A DNA stretch of 64,000 bases from Laribacter hongkongensis DSM 14985. Lineage in GTDB: Bacteria > Pseudomonadota > Gammaproteobacteria > Burkholderiales > Aquaspirillaceae. Of the stretch, positions 17,091-25,626 are shown piece after piece; the first letter of the stretch is position 1, and each line of letters begins with the position of its first letter. The notes under the pieces were generated by a model. That model was given only the letters and a program-made list of their open reading frames with translations. It ran no database searches and had not been told where the DNA came from. Where the stretch lies: assembly GCF_000423285.1 (NCBI RefSeq), contig NZ_AUHR01000001.1, positions 238,498-302,497 on the forward strand, given 5' to 3'. A program made the position numbers and the translations under genes.

Positions 17091-20000
17091 CTACCCGGCC
17101 GCCGGCGGCTCCGCGAGCAGACCGGCCTCCCGCGCCTGCCGCTGGCGCAGGACCTGGGCCATCTGCTCGCCATTCAGCGGCGCCTGGCAGACCCAGCCCT
17201 GTACGGCCTGGCTGCCGATCCGTTCGGCACAGGCCAGATCGTCATCGCTTTCAACGCCGGTTACGGCCAGAGGCCGACCCAGTACGCCCTGCCAGGCCGA
17301 CAGCGCCATGCGGCCACGGTCATTTCCGGACAGTTCGGCCAGGACGCTGCACTCGACCTTGATCCGGGTCAGCGGTGCATCAGCCAGCTCGAACCAGCGA
17401 CGGATGTCGCCGCCAAAACGGTCCACGGCCACACCGACGCCGAGTTCGGCCAGCCGGGCCAGTTGCTTGCGGCTTTGTTCCAGATCGGCAAACAGGGCGG
17501 ATTCGGCCACCTCGAACTCGATCCACTGCCCGTCCAGCCGGTGTTCCCGCAAGGTCTCGGCCACATGCGTCACCAGCAACGGGTCATGGAACTGCCGGGA
17601 GGTCAGGTTGATCGCTACCGGTACCGGCACCAGCCCGGCCTCCAGCCAGCCGGCCAGCTGCTGGCCGACCAGGTCCAGGGTATAGCGGGTCAGCCGCAGC
17701 GCCAGCCGCATGTCCTCGGCCAGATCGATGAATGCCTGCGCCGGCAGCCGTTCGCCGGCCGGTGTATGCCAGCGCAGCAGAGCTTCCATCGCCAGCGGCT
17801 CGCGCACCGGATTACCGTAGATCAGCTGGTATTCGAGCACAAATTCGCGCCGCTCCAGCGCCCGGGTCAGCATGGCCTCGCGGGCACGGCGGTTGGCCAC
17901 CTGGCTTTGCAGGGCCGAGGTAAAGAACTGCCAGCGACCCCGTCCCTGTGTCTTGACGTCGTACATGGCGGCATCGGCATGCCGCAGCAGGGTGTCGGCA
18001 TCCTCGCCGTCCTGCGGAAACATGGCGACGCCGATCGAGGCCGGCGATTCGACCCGCTGCCCGGACAGGACAAAGGGCTCCAGCAAGGCGGCCAGCAGCT
18101 TGTCGGCCACCGCAGCGGCATCGCGCGGATACTCCAGCCGTGCCAGCAGGACCACGAATTCGTCGCCGCCCATGCGCCCGACCGCATCACCAGTCCGCAC
18201 GACCGAACGGATGCGCCGCGCGACTTCGATCAGCAGGGCATCGCCGGCTTCATGCCCGAGGGTGTCGTTGATCTGCTTGAAACGGTCAAGGTCGAGATAC
18301 ATGACTGCACCGACATGCGGCTGGCGCCGCGCCTGGGACAGCACGTCGCCGAGCCGTTCGATCAGGGCCGCACGGTTGTAAAGCCCGGTCAGCGAATCGT
18401 GCTCGGCCAGATAGCGGATGCGCGCCTCCTGCCGCTGGCGTTCGGACAGCTCGCTCAGCGTCACCAGCAGGTATGACAGGTTGCCATACTCGTCAAGGAC
18501 CGGGCTCTGGCGCTGCCAGCAGGCCAGCGGTACGCCGGACAGCGTCCGGTAGTGACATTCGCCCTCCCAGCTGCGGTTGGCCGGCGGCACGGGGTAAGCA
18601 TCGGAACGCAGGTCTGCCAGCAGTTCCTCGACCAGCACTTCGGGCGCCCAGCCGGTCAGGCGCTGCATGGCCCGGTTGGCCTTGAGCAGCCGTCCGGCGG
18701 CATCGCAGATCAGCACGGCGTCCGGCGTGTGTTCCTGTACGTGTGCGGCCAGCCGCAGCTCGGCCGTGGCCAGATGCAGGCGGGTGACGTCCACGTAGAC
18801 CCCCAGCACGCGCAAGGCCCGCCCGTCCGGCAGGGTTTCGATCGGCACCAGCGTGGCCATGACCCAGCGCCAGTCCCGGTCGTGCTCCAGCCGGAATTCC
18901 AGGCCGTCGATGGGCGCCCGTCCGGCCATCAGGTTGCGGTAGCGCAGCCGCACCATGTCACGGTCGTCCGGATGCACGCGCCCGATCCAGTCCTGCGGAA
19001 TCGGCGACAGCACTGCTCCGTCGTCCGGATAGCCCATCATTTCAGCCATCACGCTGTTGCCGACCGCCCGGTCGCGGGCCAGGTCCAGGTCAACGTAGCC
19101 GATCTGCGCCCGGGCCAGCGCCTCCTTGATCGAGCGTTCGCCGTCCCGCGCCAGCGACTCGGCCCGCACCAGCTGGTCGATGTCGTGCGCCACCGTCAGC
19201 ATGTATGCACTGTCGCCCCACGTCACGCGCGAGCTTTGCAGCTCGATGCAGAAGCGCGTGCCGTCAGCCCGGCGCATCCAGCAGTTGAACGGCTGCGGTA
19301 CTGGCGCATGCATGCGCGCCAGCAGCTCGTGCCGGTCGTCCGGGTTGTTCCAGATGCCCATTTCCAGCGAGGTGCGGCCGATGAAGGATGCACGCGGATA
19401 ACCGAACAGGCGCGCCAGGGCCTCGTTGGCGTAAACGATGGTCTGGTCGCTCAGCCGGGTCAGTACCACGGCAGAAGGAATCATGTCGGCTGCCTGCAGG
19501 ATGATGTCGCGCTGTGCCCGCCGCAGCTGGCGCATTTCCTGCCGGCGCAGGCGCTCCTGCCGGTGCCGCTGCTGTTCGCTGTCGTGCAGGTACAGCACCA
19601 GCAGCATCACCACGAATCCGGTGCCGCTGCCGGTGGCAAGGCCGATCTGCTCCAGCCCGGCCGGCGCCACCCCCAGCACATAAAACGGCAGGACGGCCAG
19701 CAGGGTCAGCAATCCGACGTCGCGCAGGGTCAGCCGGATGGCGGTCCAGACCACCAGCGGAATGAAACCGAAAGACACCAGCTGGCTGACCAGTGGTGCC
19801 GGCCCTTCCCACCAGGCTGCCACGCTCCATGACACCACGCCGATGGTCAGAACAGCAGCCCGTTCGGCCTCCATGGCCCACGATCCCAGCCGCCAGCGGC
19901 TGGGCATCGACAGGGATCCGACGACCAGAAATGCCAGCAGGTCCGCCAACCAGCATTCCAGCAGAGGTTCGCGCCATGCTGGATCAGGCTGTCCGGACAG

Positions 20001-20432
20001 CAGCAGGGCCAGGACACAGTTGATGCTCTCTCCCACCAGTACCAGCAACATCAGCAAGAGCAGACCGGGCAGGGTCTGCCTCCAAGGCGGTAACTGGATT
20101 CCGCCAAGGAGCCAGCGGCTCCAGACGGCCACTGCGCCGGCGACAAGGAGGTCGGGCAGGCTATCGAACAGCATGTGTACCAGCGGTTCGGCGGGCATGC
20201 CCAGTACCATGCCCGCCACCAGTCCCAGCCACAAGGCCGGCAGCGTACGCAAGCCGTAGCGCAGCATGACAGCCAGCGCTACTCCGACCGGCCACCAGAC
20301 CAGCGGAGCGACAGGACTGACTCGTGCCGGAACCAGGGATAGCCATGCGACCGCCGCCATGCCCAGCACAATGGCAACCCAGACCAGCACGCGAGGTTGA
20401 CGGGGCGCGGGAAGCGGCAAGGTGATAGGCAT
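17091..20432 (-). CDS. MASE1-PAS-GGDEF-EAL protein with degenerate EAL domain
   Basis: Large membrane c-di-GMP signalling protein, 1113 residues. A MASE1-type sensor of about eight helices spans roughly residues 1-300, followed by three PAS/PAC regions (about 330-690). The GGDEF domain has an intact RMGGDEF (about 753-759) and an upstream RTGD inhibitory site. The EAL domain keeps MEALLRW (about 882-888), NLTSRQF and VAES, but the DDFGTG loop reads VDRFGGD and the AEGVE motif reads VTGVE, so key metal and catalytic acids are lost. Prediction: active cyclase, inactive phosphodiesterase or sensor. Start chosen at ATG 20432. Confidence 0.85.
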   Translation of the reverse strand: MPITLPLPAPRQPRVLVWVAIVLGMAAVAWLSLVPARVSPVAPLVWWPVGVALAVMLRYGLRTLPALWLGLVAGMVLGMPAEPLVHMLFDSLPDLLVAGAVAVWSRWLLGGIQLPPWRQTLPGLLLLMLLVLVGESINCVLALLLSGQPDPAWREPLLECWLADLLAFLVVGSLSMPSRWRLGSWAMEAERAAVLTIGVVSWSVAAWWEGPAPLVSQLVSFGFIPLVVWTAIRLTLRDVGLLTLLAVLPFYVLGVAPAGLEQIGLATGSGTGFVVMLLVLYLHDSEQQRHRQERLRRQEMRQLRRAQRDIILQAADMIPSAVVLTRLSDQTIVYANEALARLFGYPRASFIGRTSLEMGIWNNPDDRHELLARMHAPVPQPFNCWMRRADGTRFCIELQSSRVTWGDSAYMLTVAHDIDQLVRAESLARDGERSIKEALARAQIGYVDLDLARDRAVGNSVMAEMMGYPDDGAVLSPIPQDWIGRVHPDDRDMVRLRYRNLMAGRAPIDGLEFRLEHDRDWRWVMATLVPIETLPDGRALRVLGVYVDVTRLHLATAELRLAAHVQEHTPDAVLICDAAGRLLKANRAMQRLTGWAPEVLVEELLADLRSDAYPVPPANRSWEGECHYRTLSGVPLACWQRQSPVLDEYGNLSYLLVTLSELSERQRQEARIRYLAEHDSLTGLYNRAALIERLGDVLSQARRQPHVGAVMYLDLDRFKQINDTLGHEAGDALLIEVARRIRSVVRTGDAVGRMGGDEFVVLLARLEYPRDAAAVADKLLAALLEPFVLSGQRVESPASIGVAMFPQDGEDADTLLRHADAAMYDVKTQGRGRWQFFTSALQSQVANRRAREAMLTRALERREFVLEYQLIYGNPVREPLAMEALLRWHTPAGERLPAQAFIDLAEDMRLALRLTRYTLDLVGQQLAGWLEAGLVPVPVAINLTSRQFHDPLLVTHVAETLREHRLDGQWIEFEVAESALFADLEQSRKQLARLAELGVGVAVDRFGGDIRRWFELADAPLTRIKVECSVLAELSGNDRGRMALSAWQGVLGRPLAVTGVESDDDLACAERIGSQAVQGWVCQAPLNGEQMAQVLRQRQAREAGLLAEPPAAG

Positions 20433-20513
20433 GAAATAAACCACACGACGATCAATGTAAACAGCATAGACAATCTGCACCCGGCTACCGGCGCATCCGC
20501 TACCGTCCGGGCA

Positions 20514-20543
20514 CAAAAAAACGCGCGACGGTCAGTCGCGCGT
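20514..20543 (-). terminator. Intrinsic terminator of dps
   Basis: On the minus strand, ACGCGCGAC and GTCGCGCGT form a perfect 9-bp stem with a 5-base loop, followed by TTTTTTTG. It lies 24 bp after the dps stop. Confidence 0.85.
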
Positions 20544-20566
20544 TGCCAGAGAGTGAATGCGGTGAG

Positions 20567-21028
20567 TCAGGCCAGCAGGCTGCGCAGCATCCAGGCGGTT
20601 TTTTCGTGCACTTCGAGGCGCTGGGTCAGCAGGTCGAGCGACGGCTGGTCGTTGGCGGCGTCCAGGGCAGCCAGCTGGCCACGGATGGTGCGGCAGACGG
20701 TTTCGTGGCCGTCGAGCAGCACGCGGGTCATGGTGTCGGCATCCGGCACGCCGACGGTTTCGGCGATGGCGGTCAGCCGGGCAAACTCGGCGTAGGTGCC
20801 GGGTGCCGGAGCATCCAGTGCGCGGATGCGCTCGGCCAGTGCGTCGAGGGCAATCCACATCTCGTTGTACTGCTCTTCGAACATCAGGTGCAGGGTGCGG
20901 AATTTCGGTCCGACGACGTTCCAGTGAAAGTTGTGCGTCTTGAGATAAAGCGTATAGGTGTCGGCCAGCACCCGAGAGAGTCCCTCGACGATGCGCGCAC
21001 GATCTTCCTGACTGATACCGATATCCAT
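20567..21028 (-). CDS. dps: Dps family ferritin-like DNA-protection protein
   Basis: Miniferritin of 153 residues that oxidises iron with peroxide and may protect DNA. Ferroxidase residues are visible: THNFHWNVVG (His), MFEEQYNEMW and the following ALDALAERIRAL segment. There is no long Lys-rich N-terminal tail, so DNA binding of the E. coli type is doubtful. The ATG at 21028 is preceded by GGAGG 8 bases upstream; an upstream in-frame ATG lies inside that ribosome-binding site. Monocistronic, with a strong terminator. Confidence 0.9.
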   Translation of the reverse strand: MDIGISQEDRARIVEGLSRVLADTYTLYLKTHNFHWNVVGPKFRTLHLMFEEQYNEMWIALDALAERIRALDAPAPGTYAEFARLTAIAETVGVPDADTMTRVLLDGHETVCRTIRGQLAALDAANDQPSLDLLTQRLEVHEKTAWMLRSLLA

Positions 21029-21093
21029 GGACAAATCCTCCATAAGGGGTGACTGCTAGAATCTGTGTCCGCAACACGCATCACGGATACAGG

Positions 21094-21387
21094 ATGAACT
21101 GGTTGACAGCAACGGCCGACGGCGTGCGGCTGACCCTGCACGTCCAGCCGGGCGCCAGGCGCACCGAGGTGGCCGGCCTTCACGGAGACGCGCTCAAGAT
21201 CCGGCTGGCCGCTCCGCCGGTCGACGGCAAGGCCAACGCCTGCCTGCTGGCTTTCCTGGCCCGCGGCCTTGGCGTGTCCCGCTCGGCCGTCACCCTCAAG
21301 AGCGGCGATTGCAGCCGGCACAAGGTGGTCGACATCCGGGGCATCACGCCCGAAGCGGCCGCCGGGCTGTTACCTGTCAAGGAATAA
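21094..21387 (+). CDS. yggU: YggU/DUF167 family protein
   Basis: Small 97-residue protein of the DUF167 (YggU) family. The run LHVQPGARRTEVAG and LAAPPVDGKANACLLAFLA, then SGDCSRHKVVDI, are the family core. The biochemical role is unknown. The start at 21094 has CAGGA upstream. It is divergent from dps with 65 bp between starts, so their promoters must overlap. Confidence 0.88.
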   Translation: MNWLTATADGVRLTLHVQPGARRTEVAGLHGDALKIRLAAPPVDGKANACLLAFLARGLGVSRSAVTLKSGDCSRHKVVDIRGITPEAAAGLLPVKE

Positions 21388-21414
21388 GCCTGTAACGTAA
21401 CTGCTCGGCATGAA

Positions 21415-21879
21415 TTAAGGTTTGCGTTCGGTCAACTGTGTACGATCATCATCCACCCGGTGATATTCACCGTCTATCGTGCTGCCACCGCCGGCCTGCG
21501 GCCCCGGTGGCGTGTCGAACGGCGGACTGCCCGCAGTACCGCCCGTGCCGGCACTGCCCAGCGCCGGCCCCTTGAACGGCAGCAACAGGAGGACGGCCGC
21601 CACTTCGCTGATGATGCCGGGCAGCACGAACAGTGCTCCGGCCAGCAGGTAGCGCAGCGGCCACATCAGCTGCCAGACCGAAGCCCGGCCTTCGCGCATG
21701 ACCGAAAACAGCGTCAGCAGGGCACCGAGCTTCTGGTTGCGCAGCATGACAATGCCCAACAGGGCCGACAGCACCAGGTAGAGGAACACCCCGCCGGCAC
21801 CGATCCAGTCGGCCAGCGAGATCAACAGGGCGAGTTCGACGAACGGAAACGCCAGAAGCAACAGGAGAAAAATTCGCAT
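21415..21879 (-). CDS. fxsA: FxsA family membrane protein
   Basis: Cytoplasmic membrane protein of 154 residues related to FxsA, which in E. coli relieves phage T7 exclusion by F plasmids. Hydrophobic segments span about 1-25, 30-48 and 75-110, with the conserved opening MRIFLLLLLAFPFVELALLI and a Gly/Pro-rich soluble tail. Its ATG lies in the same CATG tetranucleotide as the cutA start on the other strand. No convincing ribosome-binding site is visible on its strand. Confidence 0.83.
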   Translation of the reverse strand: MRIFLLLLLAFPFVELALLISLADWIGAGGVFLYLVLSALLGIVMLRNQKLGALLTLFSVMREGRASVWQLMWPLRYLLAGALFVLPGIISEVAAVLLLLPFKGPALGSAGTGGTAGSPPFDTPPGPQAGGGSTIDGEYHRVDDDRTQLTERKP

Positions 21880-22222
21880 GCGTAGCAATGATCCATCAGA
21901 CGTGCGGTTGGTTCTTGTCAATATGCCCGATCCAGACAGTGCCCGCACGATGGCACACTTGCTGGTCACACAACGGCTGGCTGCCTGCGTCAACCTGCTG
22001 CCTGGCGTCACTTCCGTCTATCGCTGGAACGATGTCGTGGAATGCGCCGAGGAAGTCACGCTGCTCATCAAGACAACGGCGGCCGCCTGGCCGGCCCTGG
22101 AGCGGCAGGTACGGCAGTCGCATCCGTATGACGTACCGGAAATCCTGCAACTGCCGGTCTCTGCCGGCTACGCGCCCTATTTAAGCTGGGTCGTCAGTGA
22201 AACGATTTCAAGCCAACCCTGA
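21878..22222 (+). CDS. cutA: CutA1 family protein
   Basis: Trimeric ferredoxin-like protein of 114 residues of the CutA1 family, historically tied to divalent-cation tolerance, although its true role is debated. Family markers are RLAACVNLLPGVTSVYRW and SHPYDVPEI. AGGAG (21863-21867) precedes the ATG by 10 bases. It is followed 19 bp later by dsbD, a pairing known from other proteobacteria, where cutA1 precedes dsbD, so the two probably form an operon. Confidence 0.92.
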   Translation: MRSNDPSDVRLVLVNMPDPDSARTMAHLLVTQRLAACVNLLPGVTSVYRWNDVVECAEEVTLLIKTTAAAWPALERQVRQSHPYDVPEILQLPVSAGYAPYLSWVVSETISSQP

Positions 22223-22241
22223 GACATTATTCCCTCCGACC

Positions 22242-24026
22242 ATGAAGCGATTCTTGTGTGCCTGCCTGCTGTTCTGGACTGCGCTCTGCGCGCACGCCCT
22301 GACAGCCGAAGACCTGCTGCCGCCCGAACGGGCCTTTGCCCTGTCTGCCAGCCGCTCGGGCGATGTCGTGCGCCTGAACTGGGCCATTGCCGACGGCTAT
22401 TACCTGTACCGCGACCGTGTCAGCATCCGGACCGAACCGCCCGCCGACATCCGGCCGGAACTGCCGCCGGGCCAGCTCAAGCATGATCCGTTTTTCGGCG
22501 AAACCCCGGTCTGGCGCCAGGCGGTCGAAGGCAAAGCACGGCTGCCCGCCGGTACGCCGTCGCCGGTCCAGCTGGTGATCACCCAGCAGGGCTGCGCCGA
22601 TGCCGGCGTGTGTTATCCGCCGCAGACCATCCGCCTGTCGCTGGCCGCGGACGGACGCACGGTATCGGCCGGTTCGCCGGCCGCCGGTTTTCTGTCGGCC
22701 CCGCCGGCTGCCACATCACCGGCCAGCCAGCCGGCAAGTGACGGCAGCGGACTCGGATCGCTGGGCTGGGAAGCACTGACCGCCAGTTTTTTTGTCGCCG
22801 GGCTGGGTATGGCACTGACCGCCTGTCTGTACCCGATGCTGCCCATTGTTTCGGCGATCATTGCCGGCCACGGCACGGCTGCCCACGGCTGGCGCGGGCT
22901 GCTGCTGGCGCTGGCCTATGTTGAGGGACTGGCGCTGACGTATACCGTGGTCGGCGTCGCCGCCGGGCTGACCGGCAGCTGGCTGACCGTCTGGCTGCAA
23001 CGGCCGGAAGTGGCCGTGCTGGCAGCGGTCATGCTGGTCCTGCTGGCGCTGGCCATGTTTGACATCATCAGCGTACAGCTGCCGGCCGGCTTTCAGGCCC
23101 GGATGGCGTCGTCGTCCAACCGGCTGACCGGCGGCCGACTGGCATCGGTGTTCGGCATGGGCGCGCTGTCGGCGCTGATCATCGGCCCGTGCGTGGCGCC
23201 GCCGCTGGCGGTGGCGCTGGGCTACATCGGTGCCAGTGGCGATGCCCTGACCGGCGGTGTGGCACTGTTCGCCATGGCACAGGGACTGGGAGCGCCCCTG
23301 CTGCTGGTCGGTGCGGCCGGCGGCCAGCTGCTGCCCAAAGCCGGACCGTGGATGAAGGCGGTCAAGGCCGTCTTCGGGGTCGGCATGCTGCTGCTGGCGG
23401 TCTACCTGCTGGCGCCCTACCTACCGCCGGCGCTGCCGCTGGCGGCCTACGGCATCATCCTGATCGTCAGCGCAGTGTTTGCCGGAGCGTTTGATTCCAT
23501 GCCGGCCGGCAGTCACCCCGGCCGCCGCCTGCTCAAGAGCCTTGGCCTGCTGGCAGCCTTGCTGGGTGCCGTACAGCTGGTCGGCAGCCTCGCTGGCGCC
23601 GACGACCCGCGCTATCCGCTGGCCCCGCTGACAGCCCGTGCCGACAGTCCGGCAACGGCGGCTCCGGCCTTCACGTCCGTCAGTTCGCTGGCGGAGTGGG
23701 AATCTTTCCTCACGGCCAACCGCGGCCGGCCGGTCCTGCTCGATTTTTATGCCGACTGGTGTGCGTCGTGCAAGGAGATGGAACGCAAGACGTTCCATGA
23801 TCCGGCGGTGGCCCAGGCCATGCGCGGCATGGCGCTGGCGCAGGCTGACGTGACGGCCAACACGCCGGCGCACCAGGCGCTGCTCAAGCACTTCGGACTG
23901 TTCGGCCCGCCGGGCATCATCCTGTTTTCTGCGCAAGGCCAGGAGAGCGGCCGGGTGATCGGTTTCATGCCGCCAGCGGCATTCCTGCAGGAAATTTCGG
24001 CCGTAACGCCTTCCGTTCCTCAATAA
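22242..24026 (+). CDS. dsbD: Thiol:disulfide interchange protein DsbD
   Basis: Inner-membrane electron carrier that passes reducing power from cytoplasmic thioredoxin to periplasmic DsbC, DsbG and cytochrome-maturation proteins. It has 594 residues. A signal peptide (about 1-20) precedes the alpha domain with the Cys pair in GCADAGVC. The beta domain of about eight helices carries TACLYPMLP and GPCVAPPL, the redox Cys pair. The gamma domain is thioredoxin-like with YADWCASCKEM. The start at 22242 was chosen because the signal peptide begins there. It ends 54 bp before the tRNA-Lys cluster. Confidence 0.95.
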   Translation: MKRFLCACLLFWTALCAHALTAEDLLPPERAFALSASRSGDVVRLNWAIADGYYLYRDRVSIRTEPPADIRPELPPGQLKHDPFFGETPVWRQAVEGKARLPAGTPSPVQLVITQQGCADAGVCYPPQTIRLSLAADGRTVSAGSPAAGFLSAPPAATSPASQPASDGSGLGSLGWEALTASFFVAGLGMALTACLYPMLPIVSAIIAGHGTAAHGWRGLLLALAYVEGLALTYTVVGVAAGLTGSWLTVWLQRPEVAVLAAVMLVLLALAMFDIISVQLPAGFQARMASSSNRLTGGRLASVFGMGALSALIIGPCVAPPLAVALGYIGASGDALTGGVALFAMAQGLGAPLLLVGAAGGQLLPKAGPWMKAVKAVFGVGMLLLAVYLLAPYLPPALPLAAYGIILIVSAVFAGAFDSMPAGSHPGRRLLKSLGLLAALLGAVQLVGSLAGADDPRYPLAPLTARADSPATAAPAFTSVSSLAEWESFLTANRGRPVLLDFYADWCASCKEMERKTFHDPAVAQAMRGMALAQADVTANTPAHQALLKHFGLFGPPGIILFSAQGQESGRVIGFMPPAAFLQEISAVTPSVPQ

Positions 24027-24030
24027 TGAC

Positions 24031-24060
24031 TTGACGAAATACGTTTTCAGCGCGTAAATT
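24031..24060 (+). promoter_or_regulatory. Promoter of the tRNA-Lys cluster
   Basis: TTGACG (24031-24036), an 18-bp spacer and TAAATT (24055-24060), followed by a GC-rich discriminator (GCCGCC). The discriminator is typical of stable-RNA promoters under stringent control. It lies just after the dsbD stop and before the first tRNA. Confidence 0.65.
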
Positions 24061-24079
24061 GCCGCCTCTCGGCGCAAGA

Positions 24080-24155
24080 GGGTCGTTAGCTCAGCTGGTA
24101 GAGCAGCGGACTTTTAATCCGTTGGTCGCAGGTTCGAATCCCGCACGACCCACCA
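24080..24155 (+). tRNA. tRNA-Lys (anticodon TTT)
   Basis: Cloverleaf with acceptor stem GGGTCGT/ACGACCC, D-arm AGCTCAGCTGGTAGAGC, anticodon loop CTTTTAA, T-arm GGTTCGAATCC and an encoded CCA end. 76 bases. First of four Lys tRNA genes. Confidence 0.97.
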
Positions 24156-24191
24156 CTTTGCCGCCGCGCATCACTTGCCTGGTATGACTCT

Positions 24192-24267
24192 GGGTTGTTA
24201 GCTCAGCTGGTAGAGCAGCGGACTCTTAATCCGTAGGTCGTAGGTTCGAACCCTACACAACCCACCA
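24192..24267 (+). tRNA. tRNA-Lys (anticodon CTT), copy 1
   Basis: Acceptor GGGTTGT/ACAACCC, anticodon loop CTCTTAA, T-loop GGTTCGAACC, encoded CCA; 76 bases. Identical to the next tRNA. Confidence 0.97.
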
Positions 24268-24303
24268 CAGATTGCTTCAGGTCACCCCGTCAGGGATGAC
24301 TCT

Positions 24304-24379
24304 GGGTTGTTAGCTCAGCTGGTAGAGCAGCGGACTCTTAATCCGTAGGTCGTAGGTTCGAACCCTACACAACCCACCA
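24304..24379 (+). tRNA. tRNA-Lys (anticodon CTT), copy 2
   Basis: Same sequence as the preceding tRNA-Lys(CTT), with the same acceptor, anticodon CTT and encoded CCA; 76 bases. Confidence 0.97.
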
Positions 24380-24414
24380 CAGATTGCTTCAAGTCACCCC
24401 GTCAGGGATGACTC

Positions 24415-24490
24415 GGGTCGTTAGCTCAGCTGGTAGAGCAGCGGACTTTTAATCCGTTGGTCGCAGGTTCGAATCCCGCACGACCCACCA
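24415..24490 (+). tRNA. tRNA-Lys (anticodon TTT), copy 2
   Basis: Same sequence as the first tRNA of the cluster (anticodon TTT, GGGTCGT acceptor, encoded CCA); 76 bases. It closes the array, giving the order TTT-CTT-CTT-TTT. Confidence 0.97.
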
Positions 24491-24503
24491 CCGTTTCAGG
24501 CAG

Positions 24504-24535
24504 AACCCGGTCATTGGCCGGGTTTTCTGTTTTTG
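24504..24535 (+). terminator. Terminator of the tRNA-Lys cluster
   Basis: AACCCGG pairs with CCGGGTT around a 7-base loop and is followed by TTCTGTTTTT, 13 bases after the last CCA. Confidence 0.85.
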
Positions 24536-24672
24536 CGACGGCCAACCGGGGCTGCATCCCGCAGGGCATTGTCCTGCCTGCCCCCGAGCCGTTAGCATGT
24601 TTTCCGGCCCTGAACAGGCCACCTCATCCAGATCCTTTGCAGAAGGTTCATATGTTGGAGATTGCAGCAATC

Positions 24673-24709
24673 CGGTAACACAGGCCTGTTGTCCAGGCCA
24701 ATGTTACCG
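24673..24709 (+). repeat. Long imperfect palindrome upstream of the TA module
   Basis: CGGTAACACAGGCCTG (24673-24688) and CAGGCCAATGTTACCG (24694-24709) pair at 14 of 16 positions around TTGTC, with a 2-base internal mismatch. No U-tract follows. It lies about 80 bp before topAI, in the 250 bp between the tRNA terminator and that gene; nothing else is seen there. Confidence 0.6.
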
Positions 24710-24788
24710 ACATGTCCCGCAAACCGGGCGGCTCTGCCAGACGCAGGCAGCCGCCGCGTGAGTCATTGATTGCCGGCAGTTATCCATA

Positions 24789-25046
24789 ATGAATATCTCC
24801 AGACCGGAGCAAAGGACCCTGCACGTCCTCGCCAAAGGCGGCTACATCGTACGCATCCGCGACGACGCCGGCCGCATCACCACCGTCGAATGCCATACCC
24901 GCGAAGGGCACATCCTGTCCGACTGCACGCTGGCCGTCTTCCAGAAGCTCAAGGCCAAACGGCTGGTCAGCTCGAAAAACAGCCAGCCCTACCGGATCAA
25001 CAGGAACGGCCTGCTCGCCGTTCGCGCCCAGCTCGACAACCAGTAA
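24789..25046 (+). CDS. topAI: TopAI/YjhX family toxin (UPF0386)
   Basis: An 85-residue protein nearly full-length alignable with E. coli YjhX: it opens with the family pattern [15 protein letters not shown] and carries [25 protein letters not shown] and QPYRIN. YjhX was renamed TopAI because it inhibits topoisomerase I and is countered by YjhQ. The next gene encodes a YjhQ-like acetyltransferase, so the pair keeps the known toxin-antitoxin order. Activity in this organism is inferred from the family. Confidence 0.88.
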   Translation: MNISRPEQRTLHVLAKGGYIVRIRDDAGRITTVECHTREGHILSDCTLAVFQKLKAKRLVSSKNSQPYRINRNGLLAVRAQLDNQ

Positions 25047-25116
25047 CCGTCCCACCCACCGGCCGCTGCCCTGACGCAGCAGGCCGGCGGCCCGGCATCC
25101 TGCACGAAAGCCCGTC

Positions 25117-25626
25117 ATGTCCCTGCATCTTCGCCCCGAGCAACCCTCCGACATCAACGCCATCAGCGAGCTGACCCGCGAAGCCTTCCTGAACGCCCCG
25201 CACACCAACCATACCGAGCAGTTCATCGTCAACGCCCTGCGCCGCAGCGGCCAGCTCACCCTGTCGCTGGTCGCACTGGAACACGGACAACTGGCCGGAC
25301 ACATCGCCCTCTCCCCCGTCACCCTGTCCTGCGGCACCCCGGGCTGGTACGGCATCGGCCCCCTGTCCGTCCACCCTGACTGCCAGCAGCGCGGCATCGG
25401 CAGCCAGCTGGTACGACAGGCACTGTCCATGCTGCAACAGCAGACCGGCGCCAGCGGCTGCGTGCTGCTGGGCGATCCAGCCTACTACTCGCGCTTCGGC
25501 TTCGTACCGGATACCGGCCTCACCCTGCCCGGCATCCCGCCGGGCTACTTCCAGGCCCTGAGCTTCGGCCCGCCCGTCCCTTGCGCCACCGTGACCTTTC
25601 ATGCCGCGTTCGACGCCCGTGCCTGA
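25117..25626 (+). CDS. yjhQ: GNAT acetyltransferase, YjhQ-like antitoxin
   Basis: A 169-residue GCN5-type N-acetyltransferase. Motif A (GIGPLSVHPDCQQRGIGSQLV) binds acetyl-CoA, and LLGDPAYYSRFGFVP is typical of the YhbS/YjhQ branch. It follows topAI by 70 bp on the same strand, matching the E. coli yjhX-yjhQ arrangement in which YjhQ neutralises the toxin. Whether acetylation is needed is not known to me. It could also be an unrelated small-molecule acetyltransferase. Confidence 0.85.
   Translation: MSLHLRPEQPSDINAISELTREAFLNAPHTNHTEQFIVNALRRSGQLTLSLVALEHGQLAGHIALSPVTLSCGTPGWYGIGPLSVHPDCQQRGIGSQLVRQALSMLQQQTGASGCVLLGDPAYYSRFGFVPDTGLTLPGIPPGYFQALSFGPPVPCATVTFHAAFDARA

Larger units (their letters stand above)
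24192..24414 (+). repeat. Tandem duplication of a tRNA-Lys(CTT) unit
   Basis: Two units of about 112 bp, each a tRNA-Lys(CTT) plus a 35-36 base spacer (CAGATTGCTTC.AGTCACC type). The spacers differ by one substitution and one terminal base. This near identity points to a recent tandem duplication. Confidence 0.85.

Noticed and set aside
24080..24490. Regular repeats with spacers suggesting a CRISPR array
   Set aside because: The repeats fold as complete tRNA-Lys genes with CCA ends.
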